Part shown: positions 1-7,488 of the stretch, piece by piece
Layout: each line of letters starts with the position of its first letter
Numbering within the stretch: the first letter of the stretch is position 1
From: Pseudomonas lundensis
GTDB taxonomy: Bacteria > Pseudomonadota > Gammaproteobacteria > Pseudomonadales > Pseudomonadaceae
Length of the DNA: 64,000 nt
Direction: 5' to 3'
NCBI RefSeq assembly: GCF_002269125.1
Contig: NZ_NQKI01000002.1
Location: forward strand, 124,001-188,000
Translations under genes and position numbers: made by a program
Notes under the pieces: generated by a model
The model's input: the letters and a program-made list of their open reading frames with translations, nothing else
Databases searched by the model: none
What the model was told of the DNA's origin: nothing

Positions 1-259
1 GGTTACGGCGGCTAAAGCGTCTTGGGGCAGGCGCGGCCGACACCATGGGCGAGGCTGAAGGTTCCACGGGCAGGCTCAGCGCCTCGCCGCTCATGCGCCA
101 GACTTTCAAGGCTTTACGGTAGGCCGCTTCATGCTCGGGTGCACTGGCACGCCATTCGCTCAGCTGTTTGTTCAGGCGGGGGTCGTCAGGGTGCTGCTGA
201 ATCAGCAGCAGCCAGTCGAGCGCAGTCTCCCAGACCGGGTTCGGGGTTTCAGACGTCAC
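1..259 (-). CDS. FecR-type anti-sigma/regulator protein, N-terminal part (cut by window edge)
   Basis: This is the N-terminal part of a FecR-family inner-membrane regulator, which normally senses a TonB receptor and controls the ECF sigma factor encoded just upstream. Only about 86 codons lie in the window. The translation has the cytoplasmic DUF4880 pattern seen in FecR proteins: a W-x-L-L-L segment, then LSEWRASAPEHEAAYRKAL. The GTG at 259 was chosen as start; an in-frame GTG at 271 and a TTG further upstream are alternatives. It lies 62 bases downstream of the sigma-factor stop on the same strand, the usual fecI-fecR arrangement. The membrane and periplasmic parts are outside the window. 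Confidence 0.75.
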   Translation of the reverse strand, partial: MTSETPNPVWETALDWLLLIQQHPDDPRLNKQLSEWRASAPEHEAAYRKALKVWRMSGEALSLPVEPSASPMVSAAPAPRRFSRRN

Positions 260-321
260 GGCGCACGCCACCGGATTCAAGCATGTGGGTGGGTGCGGCA
301 GGTGGCGGCGTATCGAAAAAG

Positions 322-828
322 TCAGTCATCGCTCATTTGTTCCGCGCAGTAGGTCAGGGCGTCGCGTACCAATTGATGGGCCAGGCTGACAGAAATCCCC
401 AGTTGTGTGCCGATTTGCTGGAACGTCAGCCCTTGCAAGCGATGCAGGATAAACGCTTGGCGGGTACGTTCCGGAAGCCGGGCCAGAGCATGTTGCAATT
501 TGCGCAGCTCGTCCAGATGCAGGGCCTGCTGCTCGGGCGATGGGGTGCTGGAAATGTGCTCGTCGGGTGTGTCATCGCGGGTGGTGTGGCGGTTCTCAAG
601 GCTGATGCGGCGATTGAGGTCAAACGCCAGGTTGCGCACGATTCGGTAGAGGTAGCCAACGGGTTGGGTCAAGGGGCTGAGGTTGTCCGCCCCTTGGCTG
701 AATCGCAACCAGGCGTCTTGCACAACATCTTCTGCCTTGGCGCGGCAGCCCACGATGGGGGCGGCATAGTCCACCAGAGCATGTCGATGCGCGAGGTACA
801 GTTGAAGCCTTTCGTTGGTGTCGGGCAC
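322..828 (-). CDS. ECF sigma factor, FecI-like
   Basis: A 168-residue extracytoplasmic-function sigma factor of the iron-starvation (FecI) type. Region 2 is seen near residues 10-75 (RAKAEDVVQDAWLRFSQG). The region 4 helix-turn-helix is near residues 110-160 (RLPERTRQAFILHRLQGLTF, then IGTQLGISVSLAHQLV). The start is GTG at 828; no in-frame ATG with a better ribosome site was found. It is followed by a FecR-like gene, so it probably responds to a TonB-dependent receptor encoded beyond the left edge. A Fur-box-like site lies about 55-70 bases upstream, which suggests iron repression. The target receptor and siderophore cannot be told from this window. Confidence 0.9.
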   Translation of the reverse strand: MPDTNERLQLYLAHRHALVDYAAPIVGCRAKAEDVVQDAWLRFSQGADNLSPLTQPVGYLYRIVRNLAFDLNRRISLENRHTTRDDTPDEHISSTPSPEQQALHLDELRKLQHALARLPERTRQAFILHRLQGLTFQQIGTQLGISVSLAHQLVRDALTYCAEQMSDD

Positions 829-880
829 GGGTTTCCAGGAGTACGCATGAGCGATCTGAAGATGGCCGGATATTAGTGCG

Positions 881-897
881 ATTGAGATGGATTATCA
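881..897. promoter_or_regulatory. Fur-box-like operator upstream of the ECF sigma gene
   Basis: The sequence ATTGAGATGGATTATCA resembles the Fur consensus (GATAATGATAATCATTATC family, often seen as AATGAGAATGATTATCA). It lies about 55-70 bases upstream of the GTG start of the sigma factor. Iron repression by Fur is the usual control of FecI-type sigma genes, so position and sequence agree. Read by eye only. Confidence 0.5.
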
Positions 898-961
898 AAT
901 ACAGCGTTAAGGGGAGTAATAGAAGGTTTTTAACGGGGAGGGGAACGGAATGGCAGAAACT

Positions 962-986
962 AAAAAGCCCGCTTTCGCGGGCTTTT
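962..986 (-). terminator. Rho-independent terminator of tRNA-Leu copy 1
   Basis: A perfect hairpin (AAAAAGCCCGC, loop TTTC, GCGGGCTTTTT) lies 36 bases beyond the 3' end of the first tRNA-Leu gene. Its flanking A and T runs let it work on both strands, so it may also insulate the sigma-factor gene. Confidence 0.85.
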
Positions 987-1022
987 TATGTGGTTACACA
1001 GAGTAAATCTGTAAACCTGAAT

Positions 1023-1109
1023 TGGTGCCCAGAAGAAGACTCGAACTTCCACGACCTTGCGGTCACCAGCACCTGAAGCTGGCGTGTCTACCAATTTCAC
1101 CATCTGGGC
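1023..1109 (-). tRNA. tRNA-Leu (anticodon CAG), copy 1
   Basis: An 87-base class II tRNA with CCA encoded. The acceptor stem GCCCAGA pairs with TCTGGGC. The D-loop carries AATTGGTAGAC. The anticodon arm CCAGC-TTCAGGT-GCTGG gives anticodon CAG. A long variable arm (GACCGCAAGGTC) and the T-arm GTTCGAGTC follow. It is identical over all 87 bases to the second copy 252 bases away and is transcribed from its own promoter. Confidence 0.95.
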
Positions 1110-1143
1110 AGTATCAGCAACGTTGCCGCTGTTGATGTGGCGC

Positions 1144-1172
1144 ACTATACGGAGCACTTTTAAATCTGTAAA
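1144..1172 (-). promoter_or_regulatory. Sigma-70 promoter of tRNA-Leu copy 1
   Basis: On the minus strand a -35 TTTACA and a -10 TATAGT are separated by exactly 17 bases. A GC-rich discriminator (GCGCC) follows, typical of stringently controlled stable-RNA promoters. The same arrangement precedes copy 2. Confidence 0.8.
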
Positions 1173-1210
1173 CCCCTGTTTTAGTTTTATTAAATCAGTG
1201 GCTTAGAACG

Positions 1211-1236
1211 CAAAAACCCGCTTTCGCGGGTTTTTG
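1211..1236 (-). terminator. Rho-independent terminator of tRNA-Leu copy 2
   Basis: A hairpin CAAAAACCCGC, loop TTTC, GCGGGTTTTTG lies about 38 bases beyond the second tRNA gene. It is nearly the same as the terminator of copy 1, which suggests duplication of the whole transcription unit. Confidence 0.85.
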
Positions 1237-1274
1237 TGTGAGGCTGAAGATTGTACTAATCTCCATCTCTAAAT

Positions 1275-1361
1275 TGGTGCCCAGAAGAAGACTCGAACTT
1301 CCACGACCTTGCGGTCACCAGCACCTGAAGCTGGCGTGTCTACCAATTTCACCATCTGGGC
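1275..1361 (-). tRNA. tRNA-Leu (anticodon CAG), copy 2
   Basis: An 87-base tRNA-Leu identical to the copy at 1023-1109, with encoded CCA, a long variable arm and anticodon CAG. CUG, read by this tRNA, is the dominant leucine codon in Pseudomonas, so a double dose is reasonable. Confidence 0.95.
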
Positions 1362-1395
1362 AGCATCTTCAACGTTGCCGTTGTCGATGGCGCGC

Positions 1396-1424
1396 ACTAT
1401 ACGGATGCCCCTTTGACCTGTAAA
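1396..1424 (-). promoter_or_regulatory. Sigma-70 promoter of tRNA-Leu copy 2
   Basis: On the minus strand TTTACA, 17 bases, then TATAGT, followed by a GC-rich discriminator (GCGCGCC). It has the same elements and spacing as the promoter of copy 1. Confidence 0.8.
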
Positions 1425-1585
1425 GCGTTGTGAATAAAAATATCGAAAATTTTTCGCGAATGGTTACACGGCAAGCGTAAAGCGCGTCAGAAAGGACTAA
1501 TAAGGCTCTGAGTGAGTCCGAAATTTCCCGTTTCAATACGCGTATGCCAAACTAACCCGCATATAGACAAGGTGAAAACTATCTA

Positions 1586-4252
1586 ATGGCCGATTGGCAG
1601 ACCCTCGATCCCGAGGCCGCACGTGAAGCGGAAAAATACGAAAACCCTATTCCTAGCCGCGAGCTGATTCTTCAGCATCTGGCCGAGCGCGGTTCGCCGG
1701 CTGCTCGCGAGCAGTTGGTAGAAGAGTTTGGTCTTACCACGGAAGACCAGATCGAAGCCCTGCGCCGTCGCCTGCGAGCGATGGAGCGCGATGCGCAACT
1801 TATTTATACCCGTCGCGGCACCTACGCCCCGGTGGATAAGCTTGACCTGATTCTTGGTCGTATCAGTGGTCATCGCGATGGCTTCGGCTTTCTGATCCCG
1901 GATGACGGCAGCGACGACTTGTTCATGAGCCCGGCGCAAATGCGTCTGGTGTTTGATGGTGACCGTGCGCTGGCCCGTGTTTCGGGGCTTGATCGCCGTG
2001 GACGTCGTGAAGGCGTGATTGTTGAAGTCGTCTCCCGCGCTCACGAAACCATCGTCGGCCGTTACTTCGAAGAAGGCGGCATCGGTTTTGTCGTGGCCGA
2101 TAACCCGAAAATCCAGCAAGAAGTGTTGGTGACACCGGGGCGCAATGCCGGTGCCAAAATCGGTCAGTTCGTTGAAGTGAAGATCACTCACTGGCCGACT
2201 CCGCGTTTCCAGCCGCAGGGTGATGTGCTCGAGGTCGTGGGTAACTACATGGCGCCTGGCATGGAAATCGACATTGCCCTGCGCACGTACGACATTCCGC
2301 ATGTGTGGCCTGAGGGCGTTGTTAAAGAAGCGCGCCGCCTCAAGCCTGAAGTAGAAGAGAAAGACAAAGAGAAGCGCATCGATCTGCGTCATCTGCCGTT
2401 CGTCACCATTGACGGCGAAGATGCGCGTGACTTCGATGACGCTGTGTTCTGTGAAGCCAAGCCTGGCAAGTTGCGCCTGTTCTCGGGTGGCTGGAAGCTG
2501 TACGTGGCCATCGCCGACGTTTCCAGTTACGTGAAAATCGGTTCGGCGCTGGATACCGAAGCGCAAGTGCGTGGCAACTCGGTGTACTTCCCGGAGCGCG
2601 TGATTCCGATGCTGCCCGAGGAGCTGTCCAACGGCCTGTGCTCCCTGAACCCGAAAGTCGATCGTTTGGCGATGGTGTGCGAGATGACCATCTCGAAAAC
2701 CGGCGAAATGACTGACTATCAGTTTTATGAGGCGGTGATCCACTCCCAGGCGCGTCTGACCTACAACAAGGTCAGCACCATGCTTGAGCACGCTAAAACC
2801 AGCGAAGCCAAGCAACTGCGCAGTGAATACGCCGATGTGGTGCCACACCTCAAGCAGCTTTATTCACTGTATAAGGTCTTGCTGGCGGCCCGTCACACTC
2901 GGGGCGCGATTGATTTTGAAACTCAGGAAACCCGCATTATTTTCGGGGCTGACCGCAAAATCGCTGAAATTCGCCCAACTACACGTAATGACGCCCATAA
3001 GCTGATTGAAGAGTGCATGCTGGCGGCCAACGTGGCCACGGCTGAGTTCCTCAAGAAGCATGAAATTCCTGCGTTGTACCGTGTGCATGATGGCCCGCCG
3101 CCAGAGCGTCTGGAAAAGCTGCGCGCCTTCCTGGGCGAACTGGGCCTGACCTTGCATAAAGGCAAGGACGGCCCTACGCCCAAGGACTATCAGGCATTGC
3201 TGGCCAGCATCAAGGACCGTCCGGATTTCCACCTGATCCAGACCGTTATGCTGCGTTCGCTGAGTCAGGCGGTGTACAGCGCTGATAACCAGGGTCACTT
3301 CGGCCTGAATTACGAAGCCTATACCCACTTCACCTCACCGATCCGTCGCTACCCGGACTTGCTCACGCACCGTGCGATTCGCAGTGTGATCCATTCCAAA
3401 ATGGACACTCCGCACGTTCGTCGTGCTGGCGCGATGACCATTCCGAAAGCGCGTATTTACCCGTACGACGAAGCCGCTCTTGAGCAACTCGGCGAGCAAT
3501 GCTCCATGAGCGAGCGCCGTGCAGACGAAGCCACGCGTGACGTGACGAACTGGCTCAAGTGCGAATTCATGAAAGACCGCGTAGGCGAATCGTTCCCGGG
3601 TGTTGTTACTGCCGTGACCGGTTTCGGCCTGTTCGTGGAATTGACTGACATCTATGTGGAAGGCCTGGTGCATGTCACGGCCTTGCCGGGTGACTATTAC
3701 CACTTCGACCCTGTGCACCACCGCCTGGCGGGTGAGCGCACCGGTCGCAGCTTCCGTCTGGGCGATACTGTTGAAGTGCGGGTGATGCGCGTCGATCTCG
3801 ACGAGCGCAAAATCGACTTCGAAATGGCTGAGAAAACGCTGACTGCGCCGATCGGTCGTAAAAATCGCGGGACCGAAAAGCCGGCTGCTAAATCGACCAA
3901 GCCTGCGGGCAAGCCAAGCGGGTACGACACTGAAAAAGCCGTCGAGCCTGCCAAGGCGCCGCGTCGCGCTCCTGCAAAGACCAGCAAGAATACGGACGAC
4001 GCCTATCGCCCCAGTGATGCGGCAGCCAAAAATGCCGAGCTGCGCAAAAGTCGTGAATTGAAGCAGGCACTGCTGAACGAATCGAAAAACGGCGGTCGGA
4101 CATCGGCGCCGGGAAAGTCGGGGAGGGCAGCACCCGCTAAAGACGCGGGCAAGCCTTCCAAGCCAAGCAAACACCGTAAAGGCCCGCCAAAATCGGGCGC
4201 CGCGCCAGCTGCTAAAAGCGGCGGGTCGCGCAAACCTAAGGCCAAGTCATGA
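1586..4252 (+). CDS. rnr: Ribonuclease R (3'-5' exoribonuclease)
   Basis: An 888-residue RNase R, the processive exonuclease that degrades structured RNA, including mRNA decay intermediates and faulty rRNA. An N-terminal winged helix (about residues 20-85) is followed by cold-shock domains (85-245). The RNB catalytic domain has the Asp-rich motif DGEDARDFDDAVF near residues 275-287. An S1 domain (about 640-725) is followed by a long Lys/Ala/Pro/Ser-rich basic tail (about 755-888). The ATG at 1586 has AAGGTG upstream. The gene overlaps rlmB by 4 bases (ATGA), so the two are translationally coupled. Length and domain order are typical for gammaproteobacterial RNase R. Confidence 0.97.
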   Translation: MADWQTLDPEAAREAEKYENPIPSRELILQHLAERGSPAAREQLVEEFGLTTEDQIEALRRRLRAMERDAQLIYTRRGTYAPVDKLDLILGRISGHRDGFGFLIPDDGSDDLFMSPAQMRLVFDGDRALARVSGLDRRGRREGVIVEVVSRAHETIVGRYFEEGGIGFVVADNPKIQQEVLVTPGRNAGAKIGQFVEVKITHWPTPRFQPQGDVLEVVGNYMAPGMEIDIALRTYDIPHVWPEGVVKEARRLKPEVEEKDKEKRIDLRHLPFVTIDGEDARDFDDAVFCEAKPGKLRLFSGGWKLYVAIADVSSYVKIGSALDTEAQVRGNSVYFPERVIPMLPEELSNGLCSLNPKVDRLAMVCEMTISKTGEMTDYQFYEAVIHSQARLTYNKVSTMLEHAKTSEAKQLRSEYADVVPHLKQLYSLYKVLLAARHTRGAIDFETQETRIIFGADRKIAEIRPTTRNDAHKLIEECMLAANVATAEFLKKHEIPALYRVHDGPPPERLEKLRAFLGELGLTLHKGKDGPTPKDYQALLASIKDRPDFHLIQTVMLRSLSQAVYSADNQGHFGLNYEAYTHFTSPIRRYPDLLTHRAIRSVIHSKMDTPHVRRAGAMTIPKARIYPYDEAALEQLGEQCSMSERRADEATRDVTNWLKCEFMKDRVGESFPGVVTAVTGFGLFVELTDIYVEGLVHVTALPGDYYHFDPVHHRLAGERTGRSFRLGDTVEVRVMRVDLDERKIDFEMAEKTLTAPIGRKNRGTEKPAAKSTKPAGKPSGYDTEKAVEPAKAPRRAPAKTSKNTDDAYRPSDAAAKNAELRKSRELKQALLNESKNGGRTSAPGKSGRAAPAKDAGKPSKPSKHRKGPPKSGAAPAAKSGGSRKPKAKS

Positions 4253-5016
4253 GTCAGTTGGAAAAAATCTACGGCATTCACGCCGTAGAAGCGTTGCTTC
4301 GTCATCACCCAAAGCGCGTCAAGCAAGTGTGGTTGGCCGAGGGTCGTAGCGATCCACGCGTGCAGACGCTGATCACGCTGGCCGATGAAAATCGTGTGCC
4401 GGTCGGCAATGCTGAGCGTCGTGAAATGGACGTGTGGGTCGAAGGCGTGCACCAGGGCGTTGTGGCAGATGTTAGCCCGAGCCAGGTGTGGGGCGAGGCC
4501 ATGCTCAACGAACTGCTGGATCGCACTGAAGGGGCTCCGCTGATTCTGGTGCTGGACGGCGTAACGGATCCGCATAACTTGGGTGCTTGCTTGCGTACTG
4601 CCGATGCGGCGGGTGCTTTGGCTGTGATCGTGCCTAAAGACAAGTCCGCAACGTTGACGCCGACGGTGCGAAAAGTGGCTTGTGGTGCGGCGGAAGTTAT
4701 CCCGTTGGTGGCGGTGACCAATCTCGCGGCAACCCTGAAAAAGCTTCAACAGCGCGGTCTCTGGATCGTCGGCACTGCCGGCGAAGCCGAGCAAGAGCTG
4801 TACGAGCAAGACCTGACAGGCCCGACCATTCTGATCATGGGCGCTGAAGGTAAAGGCATGCGCCGCCTGACGCGCGAGCACTGCGACTACTTGGTGCGCT
4901 TGCCGATGGCGGGTAGCGTCAGCAGCTTGAACGTCTCCGTGGCTACGGGTGTTTGCCTGTTCGAAGCCCTGCGTCAGCGCAGCGTCAAAGCCAAGTCGCC
5001 CGCGAAAAAGAAATAA
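4249..5016 (+). CDS. rlmB: 23S rRNA (guanosine-2'-O-)-methyltransferase RlmB
   Basis: A 255-residue SpoU/TrmH-family methyltransferase that in E. coli methylates the 2'-OH of G2251 in 23S rRNA using S-adenosylmethionine. An L30e-like RNA-binding part (residues 1-75) precedes the trefoil-knot domain. The SpoU motifs are DPHNLGACLRTADAAG (about 104-119), ILIMGAEGKGMRR (about 197-209) and PMAGSVSSLNVSVATGV (about 219-235). It starts inside the rnr stop (ATGA overlap), so it is co-transcribed with rnr. Start and length match RlmB proteins. Confidence 0.96.
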   Translation: MSQLEKIYGIHAVEALLRHHPKRVKQVWLAEGRSDPRVQTLITLADENRVPVGNAERREMDVWVEGVHQGVVADVSPSQVWGEAMLNELLDRTEGAPLILVLDGVTDPHNLGACLRTADAAGALAVIVPKDKSATLTPTVRKVACGAAEVIPLVAVTNLAATLKKLQQRGLWIVGTAGEAEQELYEQDLTGPTILIMGAEGKGMRRLTREHCDYLVRLPMAGSVSSLNVSVATGVCLFEALRQRSVKAKSPAKKK

Positions 5017-5028
5017 ACCAGCCTTGGG

Positions 5029-5087
5029 GCCGCTGCCTGCGGTTGCGATCGAGCGCGAGGCTCGGTGTGCAGTCAACCGCAGCGGCT
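5029..5087. repeat. Imperfect inverted repeat (REP-like hairpin)
   Basis: The arms GCCGCTGcctGCGGTTG and CAACCGCAGCGGC can pair around a GC-rich centre that itself holds GAGC..GCTC. This is the kind of intergenic palindrome common in Pseudomonas and may end rnr-rlmB transcription, though it has no T run. Confidence 0.5.
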
Positions 5088-5133
5088 ACAAAAAACAGGC
5101 ATGGGTTGATTGTTCAAATAATCACCAATTGCC

Positions 5134-5162
5134 TTGCGCCTCTCTTGTGCCTTCTCTACAAT
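5134..5162 (+). promoter_or_regulatory. Putative promoter of the rpsF operon
   Basis: TTGCGC, 17 bases, then TACAAT lie about 120 bases upstream of rpsF in a 268-base gap. The long leader may hold autoregulatory structure, as S6:S18 leaders do in other bacteria; no specific fold was established. Confidence 0.5.
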
Positions 5163-5284
5163 TGCGCCCCTTGCCGTCATGGCGGGCGCATATGTGCCTC
5201 TCTAGGCAAGACACACAAGTGTCATTCACTCCTTGTCTGACCGCTTTTCAGTTAGCGGCAGGCTACAACCCGTAAGGAGCATTC

Positions 5285-5710
5285 ATGCGTCATTACGAAA
5301 TCATCTTTTTGGTCCACCCGGATCAAAGCGAACAAGTCGGCGGCATGGTAGAGCGTTACACCAAGCTGATCGAAGAAGACGGCGGCAAAATCCACCGTCT
5401 GGAAGATTGGGGCCGTCGTCAACTGGCCTACGCAATCAACAATGTTCACAAGGCTCACTACGTGATGCTGAACGTTGAGTGCACTGGCAAAGCCCTGGCT
5501 GAGCTGGAAGACAACTTCCGTTACAACGATGCTGTGATCCGTAACCTGGTCATCCGTCGCGACGAAGCCGTAACTGGCCAGTCCGAGATGCTCAAGGCTG
5601 AAGAGAACCGCAGTGAGCGCCGTGAGCGTCGTGACCGTCCTGAGCATTCTGACAGCGCCGATGGCGATGACAGCGATAACAGCGACGCCAGCGATAACGC
5701 TGACGAGTAA
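5285..5710 (+). CDS. rpsF: 30S ribosomal protein S6 (bS6)
   Basis: A 141-residue bS6, the small-subunit protein that dimerises with S18. The N-terminal [18 protein letters not shown] and the central [17 protein letters not shown] are characteristic. A strong AAGGAG precedes the ATG. The C-terminal tail (about residues 107-141) is unusually acidic and Ser/Asp-rich and ends in DNADE. In E. coli the S6 C terminus is extended with glutamates by RimK; the acidic tail here fits such a surface. It heads the rpsF-rpsR-DUF2232-rplI operon. Confidence 0.98.
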   Translation: MRHYEIIFLVHPDQSEQVGGMVERYTKLIEEDGGKIHRLEDWGRRQLAYAINNVHKAHYVMLNVECTGKALAELEDNFRYNDAVIRNLVIRRDEAVTGQSEMLKAEENRSERRERRDRPEHSDSADGDDSDNSDASDNADE

Positions 5711-5738
5711 TCCACGGACCTTTTGAGGAGCCAATTAC

Positions 5739-5969
5739 ATGGCACGTTTCTTCCGTCGTCGTAAATTCTGCCGCTTCACAGCAGAAGAAGTGAAAGAGAT
5801 CGATTACAAGGATCTCAACACTCTGAAAGCTTACGTATCCGAGACCGGCAAAATTGTTCCAAGCCGTATCACCGGTACTAAAGCTCGTTATCAGCGTCAG
5901 CTGGCCACCGCTATCAAGCGCGCCCGCTTCCTGGCCCTGCTGGCCTACACCGACAGCCACGGCCGCTGA
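5739..5969 (+). CDS. rpsR: 30S ribosomal protein S18 (bS18)
   Basis: A 76-residue basic protein starting [20 protein letters not shown] and containing [20 protein letters not shown], the conserved S18 core. GAGGAG lies 9 bases before the ATG. It is 28 bases downstream of rpsF, and its product pairs with S6 on the 30S platform. Confidence 0.98.
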   Translation: MARFFRRRKFCRFTAEEVKEIDYKDLNTLKAYVSETGKIVPSRITGTKARYQRQLATAIKRARFLALLAYTDSHGR

Positions 5970-6004
5970 GACCGGGCAGTCGACAAGCAGTAAAGGATTG
6001 AAGC

Positions 6005-6901
6005 ATGCGCGCCTTAGCTGAGTTCATCATGCGAGGCCGTGTGCAGGCCACGTTAGTCGTGGCCGGATGTGCGGCATTGCCGTTCTTGTTCTGGTTGAGT
6101 GCTGCTGCAGGTAGCCTTGTGCTCCTGCGGCGCGGTCCGAGAGATGCGTTAAGCATCCTCTCATGGGCGTTACTGCCGGCCTTTGTCTGGTGGTTTATCG
6201 GAGAGCCCCGCACCTTAATGGTGTTGTTGGGAACTCTGGGTCTGGCGTTGTTTTTGCGCGCCGGGCAGCCCTGGCATCGCGTGCTGCTGGTCAGCGTGGC
6301 GTTGGGTGGTGTGTATGGCGTAATCCTGGGCACGGTTTTCCGCGAACCCATTGGTGCGATGGCGCAGGAGTTGGAAAAACTCTTGCCGCAGGTCCTCAAT
6401 GGTCTCTACGACAAGTTATCTGACGTAGAGCGAGCGCGCCTTGGGGCACTGATTGCACCCGTCCTGACCGGTTTGATTGCAGCTTTGATGCAGGTCGTCA
6501 GCGTGCTGAGTCTGATGCTTGGGCGTTATTGGCAAGCGTTGTTGTACAACCCGGGCGGTTTTGCCAGCGAATTTCGCAGCATCCGCCTACCGCTGGGTCC
6601 AGCGCTATTGTTGCTGGCGTGCATGCTGGTCGGTCCGAACTTCGGACCACAAATGGCCATGCTCACGCCGTTGTGCAGCGTAGCGTTGTTCTTCGCCGGG
6701 CTGGCCCTGATTCATGGGCTGGTGGCGCAAAAGCGACTGGCCAAATTTTGGCTGGTGGGGTTGTACGTCACGCTGTTGCTGTTCATGCAGCTGATCTATC
6801 CGTTGCTCGTGGTTTTGGCCATTGTCGACAGCCTGATTGATTTTCGCGGACGTTTGGCGCCGAAAGACGTCGATAAAGACTCTGCGAACGGTGAAGGTTA
6901 A
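6005..6901 (+). CDS. DUF2232 integral membrane protein
   Basis: A 298-residue membrane protein with about eight hydrophobic segments over its whole length, for example near residues 14-38, 52-64, 70-85, 93-112, 155-175, 198-215, 220-240 and 245-275. The sequence and its position between rpsR and rplI match the DUF2232 (YybS-like) proteins found at this place across Pseudomonas. The function is unknown. AAGGAT lies upstream of the ATG. It sits within the ribosomal operon, 35 bases after rpsR and 19 bases before rplI, so it should be made with the ribosomal proteins. Confidence 0.85.
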   Translation: MRALAEFIMRGRVQATLVVAGCAALPFLFWLSAAAGSLVLLRRGPRDALSILSWALLPAFVWWFIGEPRTLMVLLGTLGLALFLRAGQPWHRVLLVSVALGGVYGVILGTVFREPIGAMAQELEKLLPQVLNGLYDKLSDVERARLGALIAPVLTGLIAALMQVVSVLSLMLGRYWQALLYNPGGFASEFRSIRLPLGPALLLLACMLVGPNFGPQMAMLTPLCSVALFFAGLALIHGLVAQKRLAKFWLVGLYVTLLLFMQLIYPLLVVLAIVDSLIDFRGRLAPKDVDKDSANGEG

Positions 6902-6920
6902 AAGTTAAGAGGATTTTCAC

Positions 6921-7367
6921 ATGCAACTGATCCTTCTGGAAAAAGTCGCAAACCTGGGCAACCTGGGCGACAAAGTAAATGTTAAGGCCGGTTACGGTCG
7001 TAACTACCTGCTGCCATACGGCAAAGCTACCGCTGCAACCGCTGCCAACCTGGCTGCGTTTGAAGAGCGTCGCGCTGAGCTGGAAAAAGCAGCAGCTGAC
7101 AAGAAAGCTTCGGCTGAAACTCGCGCTGCCCAACTGGCTGAGCTGGAAGTGACTATCACTGCCACCGCTGGTGACGAAGGCAAGCTGTTCGGTTCGATCG
7201 GTACTCACGACATCGCTGATGCACTGACCGCCTCTGGCGTTGAAGTTGCAAAAAGCGAAGTTCGTCTGCCGAACGGCACTATCCGTAACGTTGGCGAATT
7301 CGACGTGGCTGTGCACCTGCACGCCGAAGTTGAAGCAACCGTACGCGTTGTTGTGGTAGCTGCTTAA
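6921..7367 (+). CDS. rplI: 50S ribosomal protein L9 (bL9)
   Basis: A 148-residue bL9. The N-terminal rRNA-binding domain carries the signature [19 protein letters not shown] (about residues 14-32). The long connecting helix (about 45-75) is Ala/Glu/Lys-rich. The C-terminal domain holds [21 protein letters not shown] precedes the ATG. It is the last ribosomal gene of the operon and a hairpin terminator follows. Confidence 0.98.
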   Translation: MQLILLEKVANLGNLGDKVNVKAGYGRNYLLPYGKATAATAANLAAFEERRAELEKAAADKKASAETRAAQLAELEVTITATAGDEGKLFGSIGTHDIADALTASGVEVAKSEVRLPNGTIRNVGEFDVAVHLHAEVEATVRVVVVAA

Positions 7368-7411
7368 GCAGTCTGACTGACTGGCACCTTGTGTGTCGGA
7401 CGGTTAACATC

Positions 7412-7450
7412 GGGCACGATCCTGTTTACAGGTCGTGCCCTTTGTCTTTC
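7412..7450 (+). terminator. Terminator between rplI and dnaB
   Basis: GGGCACGATCCTG and CAGGTCGTGCCC form a stem around TTTA, followed by TTTGTCTTTC. It lies 45 bases after the rplI stop and 39 bases before dnaB, so it separates ribosomal from helicase expression or attenuates read-through. Confidence 0.75.
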
Positions 7451-7488
7451 TGCAGACCCTGATTTTCACCCCAAAATTACACGTGGCC

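Noticed and set aside
1583-2848. 421-codon open frame on the minus strand opposite rnr
   Set aside because: It is the antisense shadow of a GC-rich gene; the composition is unlike a folded protein, it has no ribosome site, and rnr on the other strand is certain.
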